From Marivita sp003149565 (GTDB lineage: Bacteria > Pseudomonadota > Alphaproteobacteria > Rhodobacterales > Rhodobacteraceae), in assembly GCF_965216415.1 (NCBI RefSeq), contig NZ_CBDCFU010000002.1: a DNA stretch of 64,000 nt, one strand, 5' to 3'. The position numbers and the translations under genes are program-made. Shown piece after piece: positions 25,876 through 34,627 of the stretch. The first letter of the stretch is position 1; every line of letters begins with the position of its first letter. The notes under the pieces are model-generated. The model was not told the DNA's origin. It did not search any database and saw only the letters and a list, made by a program, of their open reading frames with translations.

Positions 25876-26877
25876 ATGAAAAGCGGAGCTGTGTCCAAAG
25901 CGTTGGCAAACGGCGCGATCTGGGGCTTCATCATCCTGCAACTGATCTTCTTCTCGATCGCTGGTGAGTACCTGTCGCTCTCTGACAAGGCGTTCATGGA
26001 TTGGGAAAACATGCTGCTGCTCCTCAAGCAGTCGGCGCCTATCGGGATCATTGCGATGGGCATGACCCTGGTGATGGTGAACGGAAACATTGACCTGTCG
26101 GTCGGCGCCACCTTTGCCATCGCGGCCATCGTCATGCTGGACAGTATGACATGGCCGATTTTCGCAAGCCTCGGTGATGGGGTTATTCCCATCGCGTGGT
26201 TGCTGGCGCTGACCGTTGGCACGTTGCTTGGCGCGCTGAATGGTCTGATCGTATGGAAAACCGGGGTCGATGCGTTCATCGTCACGCTGGGCTCCATGCT
26301 CGGCTACCGTGGCATTGTCTTCATGTTCAACGGAGAGAACCCGACAAGCCACCTGAACTGGACCCTCGTGGATTTCGCTGAAGCCGAGTTTCTTGGTCTC
26401 GCAACGGCGTCTTGGTTTCTGCTGATCGTGACGTTTGCGATCTGGTTTCTGATGACCAAAACGGTACATGGCCGAAATGCCTATGCCATAGGCGACAACC
26501 GTGAAGCCGCCGTAAACGCCGGTATCCGCGTTGGTCCTCACATGATGATCAACTTTGCAATCATCGGTTTCCTCGCGGCCTTGTCTGCCGTGGTGTTCTA
26601 CTCGGAATCCGGCTCGGTAAATCCCAACGACGGTCAGCTCTATGAGCTGTGGGTGATCACCGCCGTTGTTCTGGGCGGCACAAAGATCACCGGCGGCGCA
26701 GGCAACGTGATCGGCACATTTGGTGGCGTCATTGCGATCCAGCTCCTGCGTAAGGGGCTTGGTCACATCGGCGCAGACACGTCGACCGTAAACCTCGTGA
26801 TTGGTTTGATCCTGATTGCCGTTCTGTTCCTGGATCGCCAGCTCAACGTCAAAGGCAAAGAGGAGTTGAAGGTATGA
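25876..26877 (+). CDS. Sugar ABC transporter permease (RbsC-like), second copy
   Basis: 333 residues, also of the ribose-type permease family: MTLVMVNGNIDLSVGATFAIA near residue 55, KTGVDAFIVTLGSMLGYRGIVF near 130, HGRNAYAIGDNREAAVNAGI near 198, and AVVLGGTKITGGAGNVIGTFGG near 265. It differs enough from the first permease to suggest a heterodimer rather than a recent duplication. GGGAGGGGG precedes the start. The stop overlaps the start of the ATPase gene (ATGA), so translation is coupled. Confidence 0.9.
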   Translation: MKSGAVSKALANGAIWGFIILQLIFFSIAGEYLSLSDKAFMDWENMLLLLKQSAPIGIIAMGMTLVMVNGNIDLSVGATFAIAAIVMLDSMTWPIFASLGDGVIPIAWLLALTVGTLLGALNGLIVWKTGVDAFIVTLGSMLGYRGIVFMFNGENPTSHLNWTLVDFAEAEFLGLATASWFLLIVTFAIWFLMTKTVHGRNAYAIGDNREAAVNAGIRVGPHMMINFAIIGFLAALSAVVFYSESGSVNPNDGQLYELWVITAVVLGGTKITGGAGNVIGTFGGVIAIQLLRKGLGHIGADTSTVNLVIGLILIAVLFLDRQLNVKGKEELKV

Positions 26878-28385
26878 CCGATGTGAAACCGGTCCTCCGG
26901 CTTGAGGATATCGTCAAAACCTTCCCGGGCGTTCGGGCTTTGGATGGCGTGTCGTTTTCGGTTTTTCCCGGCGAAGTCCATGCGCTTATGGGCGAAAACG
27001 GGGCTGGAAAATCCACGTTGATGAAAGTCCTGGGGGGGATCTACCAACCCGATGGCGGCGCAATCTTCATGGAGGATCAGCAGGTCGTGATGGCTGGGCC
27101 GCTGGAGGCAAAAGCCAAAGGGGTCATGTTCATTCACCAGGAACTCAGCCTTGCTGCCGAATTGAGCGTGGCGGAAAATATCTATCTTGGCGAATTGCCC
27201 CGCAAAAGCTTTGGCCGTGTGGATTGGGCAAAACTGACCGAGCAGACAGATGCCATTCTGAAGAAACTGAATGTCAGCTTTGACGCAAAAACCCGCGTTG
27301 GCGATCTGTCCATTGCCAACCAGCAAATGGTCGAAATCGCCCGCGCGCTGACGGTTGACGCCAAGGCCGTGATCTTTGACGAGCCAACCGCGTCTCTGAC
27401 AGACGCCGAAAAAGTCGTGCTTTTTGACGTGATTGCGGATCTCAAGCGCGACGGCGTTGGAATCATCTACATTTCTCACCGGATGGAAGAGATTTTCAAA
27501 ATCACTGACCGAATTTCGGTCCTCCGCGACGGCCAATATCAGGGCACCGTGAACACAGCAGACAGCACAGAGGAATCGATCACGCAGATGATGATCGGGC
27601 GAAAGCTCGACCTCAGTCGCAATGCATCACATCACGAATTGGGCGATGTCGCGCTTGAGGTGCGTGGGTTAAGCTGTGGCAAGCTCTACCAGGACATCAA
27701 TTTCGAGGTCCGCCGCGGCGAGGTTGTGGGGTTCTACGGTCTAGTCGGTGCCGGGCGTACCGAAATCGCAGAGACCTTGTTTGGCCTGCGTGAGCCCTCT
27801 GCGGGACAAATCCTGCTTGAAGGAGAAGAAGTCCGTATCCATTCGCCTGCCGATGCCATTTCCCGTGGCATCAGTCTTGTTCCTGAAGATCGCAAAGGGC
27901 AGGGCCTCGTGCTTGGTATGAACTGCCGGGACAATATGACCTTGCCACAAGTCGATGATCTGAAGGCGGGGCCATTTGTGGCCGAAGGCGCGGAGGTGGC
28001 GATCTTTGATCAGTACCGCGACCGTCTGGACATTCGCACACCGGGATGGAGAGCACAGGCAGGCAACCTCTCAGGCGGCAACCAGCAAAAGATTGTCATA
28101 GGTAAATGGTTGTCCATGCATCCCAACCTGCTGATCGTGGACGAACCCACACGCGGCATTGATGTGGGCAGCAAATCAGAGATCCACAAACTGTTGCGCG
28201 AATTGGCAGCCCAAGGGTACGCGGTGATGGTGATCAGCTCGGAAATGCCCGAGGTTCTGCACGTCTCCGATCGGATCATCGCGATGTATTCTGGGCGGGT
28301 TATGCGGACCTTCACTTCAGAAGAGGTCACCGAAGACAGTCTCATCAAAGCAATCTCTGGACTGTCCGACGACAAGGCAGCGTGA
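26874..28385 (+). CDS. Sugar ABC transporter ATP-binding protein (RbsA-like, two ATPase domains)
   Basis: 503 residues with two fused ABC domains, the usual architecture for ribose-type importers. Domain 1 has Walker A GENGAGKSTLMK (near residue 38), signature LSIANQQMVEIARAL (near 144) and Walker B AVIFDEPTASL. Domain 2 has the degenerate Walker A-like GLVGAGRTE (near 287), signature LSGGNQQKIVIGKWL (near 398) and Walker B LLIVDEPTRGIDVG. The altered second Walker A is normal for this family, where only one site hydrolyses ATP. Overlaps the permease stop by four bases and shares a base with the next start. Confidence 0.92.
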   Translation: MTDVKPVLRLEDIVKTFPGVRALDGVSFSVFPGEVHALMGENGAGKSTLMKVLGGIYQPDGGAIFMEDQQVVMAGPLEAKAKGVMFIHQELSLAAELSVAENIYLGELPRKSFGRVDWAKLTEQTDAILKKLNVSFDAKTRVGDLSIANQQMVEIARALTVDAKAVIFDEPTASLTDAEKVVLFDVIADLKRDGVGIIYISHRMEEIFKITDRISVLRDGQYQGTVNTADSTEESITQMMIGRKLDLSRNASHHELGDVALEVRGLSCGKLYQDINFEVRRGEVVGFYGLVGAGRTEIAETLFGLREPSAGQILLEGEEVRIHSPADAISRGISLVPEDRKGQGLVLGMNCRDNMTLPQVDDLKAGPFVAEGAEVAIFDQYRDRLDIRTPGWRAQAGNLSGGNQQKIVIGKWLSMHPNLLIVDEPTRGIDVGSKSEIHKLLRELAAQGYAVMVISSEMPEVLHVSDRIIAMYSGRVMRTFTSEEVTEDSLIKAISGLSDDKAA

Positions 28386-29251
28386 TGCGGGTCGGGTTCG
28401 CCGGACTGGGCAGGATGGGTGTCCCGATGGCGCGCAATCTCGCGCGCACCGGGCATCCTCTTACTCTCTGGACCCGCTCCGGCGCGAAAGCGCGGGATCT
28501 GGCAGCAGAACTGGGCTGTAAGACTGCCGACAGTCCGAAAGCCCTGTCAGATGCGGCTGATGTTGTCGTCACGATGCTGGCCGACGACGCTGCGTCTGAC
28601 GCAGTCCATCATGGGAATGACGGGCTTTTTGCGGGCGGCGCGCAAATCTTTGTCGAAATGGGCACCATGAGCCCGGACCACATCGCTGCGCTGGCCAGAC
28701 AGGCGCCACAGGGGGCATTGGTGATCGACGCGCCTGTTTCCGGTGCCACACAGGCTGCACAGGACGCCGCTTTGCTCATTATGGCTGGCTGTTCCGAAGA
28801 GGAGGCCAAACCTGTCATGCCGCTCTTCGACGCCATGGGAAAGCAGACCATTTGCCTTGGAAAACAGGGGCTGGGCGCTGTTATGAAGCTGTCGGTCAAC
28901 TCGCTGATCCACGGCATCAATCAGACGCTGGCAGAAGCCATGACATTGGCAGAGGCGTCCGGCATTCCGTCAGCCAAGGCATTTGACGTGATCGAAGCCA
29001 GCGCCGCCTGCGCGCCGATGCTGAAATACCGAAGGCCTCTCTATCTGGACGAAGACGCCCATGACGTGACCTTTACCGTGGCTTTGGCCCGGAAAGACAT
29101 GGAGGTGACAGCTGCACTCGCCGGGACGCTCGGCACTCCGATGGCACAGGGGCAGGCCACGTTGGACGCTCTGCTGCGCGCCGAAGCCCAAGGCTACGGC
29201 GACCGCGACATGGCAGCGATGCTGGCATTTGCACGAAAGGAAAAACAATGA
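28385..29251 (+). CDS. NAD(P)-dependent beta-hydroxyacid dehydrogenase (3-hydroxyisobutyrate dehydrogenase family)
   Basis: 288 residues, oxidising a beta-hydroxyacid or reducing the matching semialdehyde. The cofactor motif GFAGLGRMGVPMARNL starts at residue 4, the substrate-binding segment DAPVSGATQAAQ lies near 117, and the catalytic lysine is in GAVMKLSVNSLIHG near residue 165. The ATG at 28385 shares its first base with the ATPase stop; a GTG one codon earlier is possible. The next gene overlaps the end by four bases. Such enzymes are not part of the textbook deoxyhexose route, so it may process a side product or a different sugar acid. Confidence 0.85.
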   Translation: MRVGFAGLGRMGVPMARNLARTGHPLTLWTRSGAKARDLAAELGCKTADSPKALSDAADVVVTMLADDAASDAVHHGNDGLFAGGAQIFVEMGTMSPDHIAALARQAPQGALVIDAPVSGATQAAQDAALLIMAGCSEEEAKPVMPLFDAMGKQTICLGKQGLGAVMKLSVNSLIHGINQTLAEAMTLAEASGIPSAKAFDVIEASAACAPMLKYRRPLYLDEDAHDVTFTVALARKDMEVTAALAGTLGTPMAQGQATLDALLRAEAQGYGDRDMAAMLAFARKEKQ

Positions 29252-29964
29252 AAGCTGCGCTTTTTGTGGGAGGTTGGGAAGGTCATACCCCGACCGCCTT
29301 TGCCGATTGGTACAAGGCACTGCTGGAAGAAAACGGCTTTCAGGTGGATGTCTATGACACTCTCGAGCCCCTCGAAACGCCAGATGACCTGCGGGATCTT
29401 GACCTGATTACACCGATCTGGTCCTCGGCCCGGTCCGGACATCGGGAAGAGTTCGGCAACATGACAAAGCCGCAGGAAGACGGGTTGCTCGACCTGATCG
29501 GAAACGGTTGCGGGCTTGCCGGTTGGCACGGACACATGGGAGATGCGTTTCGCGACCGTCCGACCTACCATTTCCTGATCGGCGGCCAGTTCGTTGCTCA
29601 CCCGCCGGGATGGCCTGACAACCTGCAACCGGCAGAAGATTACATCGACTACGATGTGACGATCTGTAAACCGGACGACCCTATCGTGAAAGGCATTCGA
29701 AGCTTTCGTCTGACGTCAGAGCAGTATTACATGCTGACTGACCCCTCGAACGATGTTTTGGCCACGACGACCTTCTCTGGCGATCACCTGTGGTGGATTG
29801 AAGGCACCGTGATCCCGGTGGTCTGGAAACGCCGATGGGATAAGGGTAGGGTGTTTTACTGCTCGATCGGGCATGAGCTCGACGATCTGAAACTGCCTCA
29901 GGTCACGGAAATCATACGGCGCGGCGCGATTTGGGCGGCCCAGGGAAAGTCAGAACAGACCTAA
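29248..29964 (+). CDS. ThuA-domain protein (trehalose-utilisation / class-I glutamine amidotransferase-like fold)
   Basis: 238 residues covering one ThuA domain: KAALFVGGWEGHTP at the start, LITPIWSSARSG near residue 55, GCGLAGWHGHMGDAF near 90, and GRVFYCSIGHELDDL near 205. ThuA proteins accompany sugar operons in rhizobia and roseobacters and have been linked to keto-sugar metabolism; the catalytic role is not settled. The amidotransferase nucleophile cysteine is not present at the expected elbow (GLAGWHG). Starts four bases inside the preceding gene (ATGA), so it is coupled to the dehydrogenase. Confidence 0.82.
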   Translation: MKAALFVGGWEGHTPTAFADWYKALLEENGFQVDVYDTLEPLETPDDLRDLDLITPIWSSARSGHREEFGNMTKPQEDGLLDLIGNGCGLAGWHGHMGDAFRDRPTYHFLIGGQFVAHPPGWPDNLQPAEDYIDYDVTICKPDDPIVKGIRSFRLTSEQYYMLTDPSNDVLATTTFSGDHLWWIEGTVIPVVWKRRWDKGRVFYCSIGHELDDLKLPQVTEIIRRGAIWAAQGKSEQT

Positions 29965-29998
29965 ATTTTCACTCCACTAAGAAACGGAAAAGAACAGC

Positions 29999-30859
29999 AT
30001 GAAACTGCTTCGCTACGGTGCACCCGGTGCCGAAAAACCGGGCCTGCTTGACGCCTCTGGCCGGGTGCGCGACCTGTCTGGAGTTATTTCAGATGTGGCC
30101 GGTGACGCACTGCGCCCGGATACGATTGCCAAGCTCAGCGCTCTCGACCCGGAAAGCCTTTCCCTCGTGGATGGCTCACCGCAGGACGATCTGCGTCTGG
30201 GCGCGTGTGTCGGCAACATCGGCAAATATGTCTGCATCGGCCTGAACTATGCAGACCATGCAGAAGAGGCCGGGATGCCGATCCCGAAAGAGCCGATCAT
30301 CTTCAACAAATGGACTTCGGCTGTTGTTGGCCCGAACGACGACATTCAAGTCCCCCGTGGGTCGGTGAAGACCGACTGGGAAGTCGAACTGGGCGTCGTG
30401 ATTGGCGAGCCGGGTGTGTATATCGACGAAGCGGACGCGATGAAGCACGTCGCTGGCTTCTGTGTGATCAACGATGTCTCTGAACGTGAATTCCAGCTGG
30501 ATCGCGCCGGCTCATGGGACAAAGGCAAAGGCTGCGACACGTTTGGCCCCACCGGCCCGTGGCTGGTGACACCTGACGAGATTGCGGATGTGGACAATCT
30601 CGATATGTGGCTCGACGTGGATGGCGAGCGCATGCAGTCAGGCTCGACCGCGACTTTGATCTTCAAAGTCCCGCACCTGATTTCCTATTGCAGCCAGTTC
30701 ATGAGCTTGCAGGCCGGAGATGTGATTTCGACCGGCACCCCTCCCGGCGTCGGCATGGGCCAAAAGCCGCCGCGGTACCTCAAAGGTGGCGAGGTCGTCA
30801 CGCTGGGCATCGCGGGGCTGGGCGAACAGCGCTCAAAGGTCCTACCCGCACAGGGATAG
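29999..30859 (+). CDS. Fumarylacetoacetate hydrolase family: 2,4-diketo-3-deoxy-L-fuconate/rhamnonate hydrolase
   Basis: Cleaves a 2,4-diketo-3-deoxy sugar acid to pyruvate and L-lactate. It has 286 residues, starting MKLLRYGAPGAEKPGLLDA, a distinctive N-terminal domain of this subgroup. The FAH core has CIGLNYADHAEEAG near residue 80, the metal-binding glutamates in DWEVELGVVIG near 122-126, and the subgroup marks WDKGKGCDTFGPTGPWLV and GDVISTGTPPGVGMGQKPPRYLK. Last gene of the rightward operon, followed 52 bases later by a strong terminator. The matching 4-dehydrogenase and a lactate dehydrogenase are encoded in the leftward operon. Fucose versus rhamnose stereochemistry cannot be told from sequence. 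Confidence 0.85.
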   Translation: MKLLRYGAPGAEKPGLLDASGRVRDLSGVISDVAGDALRPDTIAKLSALDPESLSLVDGSPQDDLRLGACVGNIGKYVCIGLNYADHAEEAGMPIPKEPIIFNKWTSAVVGPNDDIQVPRGSVKTDWEVELGVVIGEPGVYIDEADAMKHVAGFCVINDVSEREFQLDRAGSWDKGKGCDTFGPTGPWLVTPDEIADVDNLDMWLDVDGERMQSGSTATLIFKVPHLISYCSQFMSLQAGDVISTGTPPGVGMGQKPPRYLKGGEVVTLGIAGLGEQRSKVLPAQG

Positions 30860-30910
30860 GCAAGGGCGTGACTGTTTTGCAAACGTCATCGCGAGACCCA
30901 AGATAAGCAA

Positions 30911-30942
30911 GGCGGCGCATCTCACGGATGCGCCGCCTTTTT
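30911..30942 (+). terminator. Rho-independent terminator of the importer operon
   Basis: GGCGGCGCATC-TCACG-GATGCGCCGCC is a perfect 11-bp stem with a five-base loop followed by TTTTT. It closes the rightward operon and faces the convergent gapR gene. Confidence 0.9.
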
Positions 30943-30970
30943 CTTGGTCGGTGGTTGCGGTGCCGCAAGC

Positions 30971-31231
30971 TCAGGACATGCCCAACGCTTCTTTGTACAT
31001 GTCCAGCACGGCCTCTTCTTCTGCGATGTCATCGGGCTCGCGCTTGCGCAGCGCGATCACCTTGCGCATCACCTTGGTATCGTAGCCGCGTGCCTTTGCC
31101 TCGGCCATGACCTCTTTCTGCTGGTCTGCAATGTCTTTCTTTTCCGCTTCCAGACGTTCGAACCGCTCGATGAACTGACGCAGCTCATCTGCGGTAACGC
31201 GGTAATTGGCTTCGATTGCGCTGTCGTCCAT
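30971..31231 (-). CDS. gapR: GapR family DNA-binding protein (DUF2312)
   Basis: Alphaproteobacterial chromosome-associated protein that binds overtwisted, AT-rich DNA ahead of replication forks and supports topoisomerases. It has 86 residues. The coiled coil LRQFIERFERLEAEKKDIADQ is followed by the highly conserved VMAEAKARGYDTKVMRKVI and LRKREPDDIAEEEAVLDMY. The start at 31231 has AGGAG eight bases upstream; the frame runs further upstream without one. Single gene, convergent with the sugar operon terminator. Confidence 0.92.
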   Translation of the reverse strand: MDDSAIEANYRVTADELRQFIERFERLEAEKKDIADQQKEVMAEAKARGYDTKVMRKVIALRKREPDDIAEEEAVLDMYKEALGMS

Positions 31232-31354
31232 CTCGGTGCTCCTTTTCGGCCTGTGAGGTGTCGTAGCGATGGCTGCGCGCGCCTTCAAGGGCTTGTCAGC
31301 GGCCGGTCGATGAATTACCGCCCCGAAGGATCACGACCATCGCAGGAGCATATC

Positions 31355-31570
31355 ATGGACATTTTGATCTGGTCAGGAGCCGCGCTCTCTCTCGGAGGTC
31401 TGTGCGGGCTGATCTATTGCATTCTGCGGGTCAACAAGGCGCGTAAAGCGGGCCTCGGTGACGAGGAGCTTCGGACCGAGGTCAAATCCGTGATGCCGAT
31501 CAATCTTGGTTCGCTCTTTGTCTCGGTGCTGGGGCTGATGCTGGTGATCGTCGGTATTTTCCTCGGCTGA
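31355..31570 (+). CDS. Small two-helix membrane protein
   Basis: 71 residues: MDILIWSGAALSLGGLCGLI forms a first membrane helix, a polar middle (VNKARKAGLGDEELRTEVK) follows, and a second helix (NLGSLFVSVLGLMLVIVGIFL) ends the protein. AGGAG is eight bases before the ATG. It resembles small conserved roseobacter proteins of unknown role. It stands alone between gapR and the convergent sulfotransferase gene. Confidence 0.75.
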   Translation: MDILIWSGAALSLGGLCGLIYCILRVNKARKAGLGDEELRTEVKSVMPINLGSLFVSVLGLMLVIVGIFLG

Positions 31571-31586
31571 AGAGCGACCTGAAAGA

Positions 31587-32465
31587 TCAAGCCTCGCCTG
31601 AGCCGTTTTCCAGCCAGTCGCGCTCTGATGGCGTGAGATGCGCATCCATGATCGCATTATAGGCTGACATTTCACCCTCGGACACTTTGCCCAGCCACTT
31701 GGCATTGCTGCCGCTGGGAAAGAACCCTGCATCAGACTTGAAAAACCCTTTGCCGCCAGACGGAGCAAACCGCGCTGCATTGCGCTTCATGTTCTCAAAA
31801 CTGGCTGCTTTCACCAACTCGGCCAAGTCCGCGGCGGAATGGGAAACGCCGAGACGTCCGGCCAATCTTTCAAACGTGCCAACCAAGTCCCGCTTCATGT
31901 CCGCGTAGTGAAACAGCGCAACATTTGGCCGCTCAGACACGGCCAGGGCGGCTTTGTAATGCTGCAGGATATGCGCCAGCGGCATCGCGTCTGTATCAAA
32001 CCCCTCAGGTCCCCCGTCCAAAAACCGCCTGAACGTCACGCCGTCCGGATCGTCCTCCGGATACCAATGGTCGAACCAAGACATCGGAATGTTGCGCACA
32101 TGCGAGCGAAATGAGAAATGCGCATCAAGAGGGTGGCGGAACACGCATATATATTGCGCCTTGTCATGCAGCGGCAAACCGTCAAGAGGTGTGTGGCTCT
32201 TCATACTGCGGCGGTGCGGCATCGCCTCCAATCGCGCGGCCACCTCTGCCATCTCACGGATGCGGATGTCGACCCAGGGCATCTTGACCGACAGTTCGGG
32301 TTCAATATCCGGATCGCCCGACAACAACAGCGCAACAATCGTCTGCATCCACGTGGTCCCGGATTTCGGCGGCGTCACAACGATCACATCGTCGGATCGG
32401 ATCGTCACCATGTCCCAGCGTCTGCTGTCGGTGAGCGGCCCAAGGTAGAGTTTGCGCTGCGTCAT
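31587..32465 (-). CDS. PAPS-dependent sulfotransferase (aryl/alcohol type)
   Basis: Transfers sulfate from PAPS to an alcohol, phenol or amine. It has 292 residues. The 5'-phosphosulfate loop TPPKSGTTWMQ lies near residues 31-41 and the 3'-phosphate motif CVFRHPLDAHFSFRSH near 110. A typical C-terminal segment (ENMKRNAARFAP, then GSNAKWLGKVS) resembles the KxxFRKGxxGDW region of cytosolic sulfotransferases. No signal peptide. Transcribed leftward, 95 bp after the FadJ-like gene. No carbohydrate or natural-product cluster surrounds it, so the acceptor is unknown. Confidence 0.85.
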   Translation of the reverse strand: MTQRKLYLGPLTDSRRWDMVTIRSDDVIVVTPPKSGTTWMQTIVALLLSGDPDIEPELSVKMPWVDIRIREMAEVAARLEAMPHRRSMKSHTPLDGLPLHDKAQYICVFRHPLDAHFSFRSHVRNIPMSWFDHWYPEDDPDGVTFRRFLDGGPEGFDTDAMPLAHILQHYKAALAVSERPNVALFHYADMKRDLVGTFERLAGRLGVSHSAADLAELVKAASFENMKRNAARFAPSGGKGFFKSDAGFFPSGSNAKWLGKVSEGEMSAYNAIMDAHLTPSERDWLENGSGEA

Positions 32466-32560
32466 ATGTGATCTCGCGTCGCTGAGGTTTTGAACAGGAG
32501 ACGGGCCTGTAGCTCAAAACTCAATAAAATTCTGCGCAGGCCTTCCAAGAAGCGGGCCTG

Positions 32561-34537
32561 CTATAGGTCGTCAAAGCTGCGCCCATATTTGATCAGTTCT
32601 GCAAAGACCGGGTCAGGGGTCCAGAGATCCCGGTCGGGATGATCCAGCGCCTGCATCTCTCGGGTCGTCCGCAACAAGCCTTCGGCGCCAACGGCATGCA
32701 TCACACCGCCGCGCCAGTTCGGAACAAGCTGAGTAAAAACCGAGAGCACATCAAGCTCGGCAGCCCGTGGCACGACACCCTCGCGGAGGATTTTTGCCCC
32801 GGTGTTCGCCATCGCGCCAACGATCAACCTGGCTATCTGCGGCGCGGGTATCGAGGTTTGCGGTGCGCGCTCTGTGTTGATCTTGTAAAGCGCATCAGGA
32901 TCAGACTGCGCGACGCCCTGCCCATCGTATATGTAGATACCTCGTCCGCCAGATCGCCCGTCACGGCCAAGCTGGACCATGAAGGACGACCAATTGCGAG
33001 CGCCGTCTGTACGCTCAAAAGCGGCCACATCTTGTAGTCCGAATGCGTCCGCCGCTTCATAGGGCGGGTGCGCCATTCCCCAGCTGCGCAATGCGTCATC
33101 CACCGCATAGGGGGACTGCCCCAAATCGACCAACGCGTCGGCGGCGCGCCAAAGCGTTTGCTGAAATCTGTCATGTAGTGAAAGCGTCGGAGCGGTTTCG
33201 ACAATCGCCAACTTGCCAAGGCGACGGGACAACGCCAATCCTATGCGACGGTCGTCCTCAGTGGCCTCAGGCCCCAGCATGATCTCAACAAGCCGTGATG
33301 CAGATGCGGCAGAGGCAAAATGCAACGCCAATCGAGGGTCTGCTCCGGGCAGACAGTGCGCCACGGGCACCCCGGCCGGGATCGGGATGCCTCGCTGACC
33401 GCGTGTCGCTCGCAAGACGAGGTGCGTGCCCTCAAGTATCTGCGCGTCGGCCCCGGTATGAAGGGCCGACTTCCTGCGCTCGGCCCGATCACGTGACAAC
33501 CGCCCGGACGAGACGGCGGCGTCGAGAACAGTTCTGACATGCGCCACGCTATCGCGTTGTTGGTTGGGATCCCGGATCAGCCATTTCACCTGCAACCCTG
33601 CTTCGAGGCCCGCGAGAACGATCTGAAGCGCTGTTGCACTTCCCCCCAAGACGCCAATGGTCGAAATATCGGGCAGATCGCTGCGCCGGACCTGCATTGC
33701 GACCACCTGTTCGGCATGAAACAGATGGGACATGGCCTTTGATTGCGCCGTATCCGAGCAGTCCTCTGCCGCAGCCTCCTCGAAAGCCAAACCGGCATCG
33801 ATTGGCAGGAGAATTGCCGCTTCGACAGCGCCCAGTATCTTTTTCGGCGCAATTTCCGGAGAGGCTTCGACGCGTTTCCGAAACCGGCTCACCGCTTGTT
33901 GGTAAGCGACCGCGTCTGCAAAACCAGTGCGGATATCTGCAGTGGGTCGGGGGCTTGCGCCTTTGGCAGCAAGAGCGTCCGCAAATTCGGCAATGGCCGT
34001 GTCTGTATCAGTTTCGAAAAACTGATCCGAGATGCCCTTGAGTGTGCCCGAGGCGACGGGAAGCAACGCGCCGAAGATCAGCACCTCCAGCGCCGAGGCA
34101 GACCCGACCAATCTTGGCAACCGCTGCGTCGCTCCGGCGCTGGGCACGAGGCCGAGGCGGGCATTTGGAAATCCAATCCGCGTGTTTTGGTGGACCAGCC
34201 GATAATGCGCGGCCAAGGCCAACTCAGCCCCAGAACCCACGACGGCACCTGACAGCACGGCAACCACAGGCGTGGGACTTAACTCGATCCTGCGACACAG
34301 CGCTGACAAGAGGTTGTCGGAGTCGTCACCGCCCCCCTGCGGCGTCGTGATGCCGGATGGAAAAACATCGCCTTTTCCACGCAGGACAATGATGCGGATG
34401 CTGTCATCGGACGAGCAGTGATCCAAATCACTTTGCAAAGAGATCAATGTGGACCGCATCAGCCGGCCAGAAGGGCCTGCCGTCATCACGATCTGAGCGA
34501 TCCCGTCTGTGACGGTTATCTCCGTTGCTGCGCCCAT
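32561..34537 (-). CDS. FadJ/FadB-like fusion protein with altered catalytic motifs
   Basis: 658 residues with enoyl-CoA hydratase, NAD-binding and C-terminal 3-hydroxyacyl-CoA dehydrogenase domains, as in multifunctional beta-oxidation enzymes (usually about 700). The crotonase region VGSGAELALAAHYRLV keeps the first catalytic glutamate, but the second position, normally in G-x-P-E, reads FPNARLGLVPSAG (asparagine). The Rossmann motif is GVLGGSATALQ instead of GAGTMG-x-G. The dehydrogenase motif HFFNP is reduced to HFASA. The start at 34537 has GGAGC six bases upstream. It may be a non-catalytic or repurposed relative. Confidence 0.75.
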   Translation of the reverse strand: MGAATEITVTDGIAQIVMTAGPSGRLMRSTLISLQSDLDHCSSDDSIRIIVLRGKGDVFPSGITTPQGGGDDSDNLLSALCRRIELSPTPVVAVLSGAVVGSGAELALAAHYRLVHQNTRIGFPNARLGLVPSAGATQRLPRLVGSASALEVLIFGALLPVASGTLKGISDQFFETDTDTAIAEFADALAAKGASPRPTADIRTGFADAVAYQQAVSRFRKRVEASPEIAPKKILGAVEAAILLPIDAGLAFEEAAAEDCSDTAQSKAMSHLFHAEQVVAMQVRRSDLPDISTIGVLGGSATALQIVLAGLEAGLQVKWLIRDPNQQRDSVAHVRTVLDAAVSSGRLSRDRAERRKSALHTGADAQILEGTHLVLRATRGQRGIPIPAGVPVAHCLPGADPRLALHFASAASASRLVEIMLGPEATEDDRRIGLALSRRLGKLAIVETAPTLSLHDRFQQTLWRAADALVDLGQSPYAVDDALRSWGMAHPPYEAADAFGLQDVAAFERTDGARNWSSFMVQLGRDGRSGGRGIYIYDGQGVAQSDPDALYKINTERAPQTSIPAPQIARLIVGAMANTGAKILREGVVPRAAELDVLSVFTQLVPNWRGGVMHAVGAEGLLRTTREMQALDHPDRDLWTPDPVFAELIKYGRSFDDL

Positions 34538-34627
34538 CTTCTGCTCCGATGGCCTCGTCCCGGCATATTTGCCTGTTCTTTGACGGGTATTAGAGGCCAA
34601 ACAGAGCGGTGTGGCAAGAATTCTGCG

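Noticed and set aside
25765..26766. A 333-codon open frame on the minus strand opposite the second permease
   Set aside because: The permease on the plus strand has clear family motifs and operon overlaps; the antisense translation is histidine- and arginine-rich with no family resemblance.
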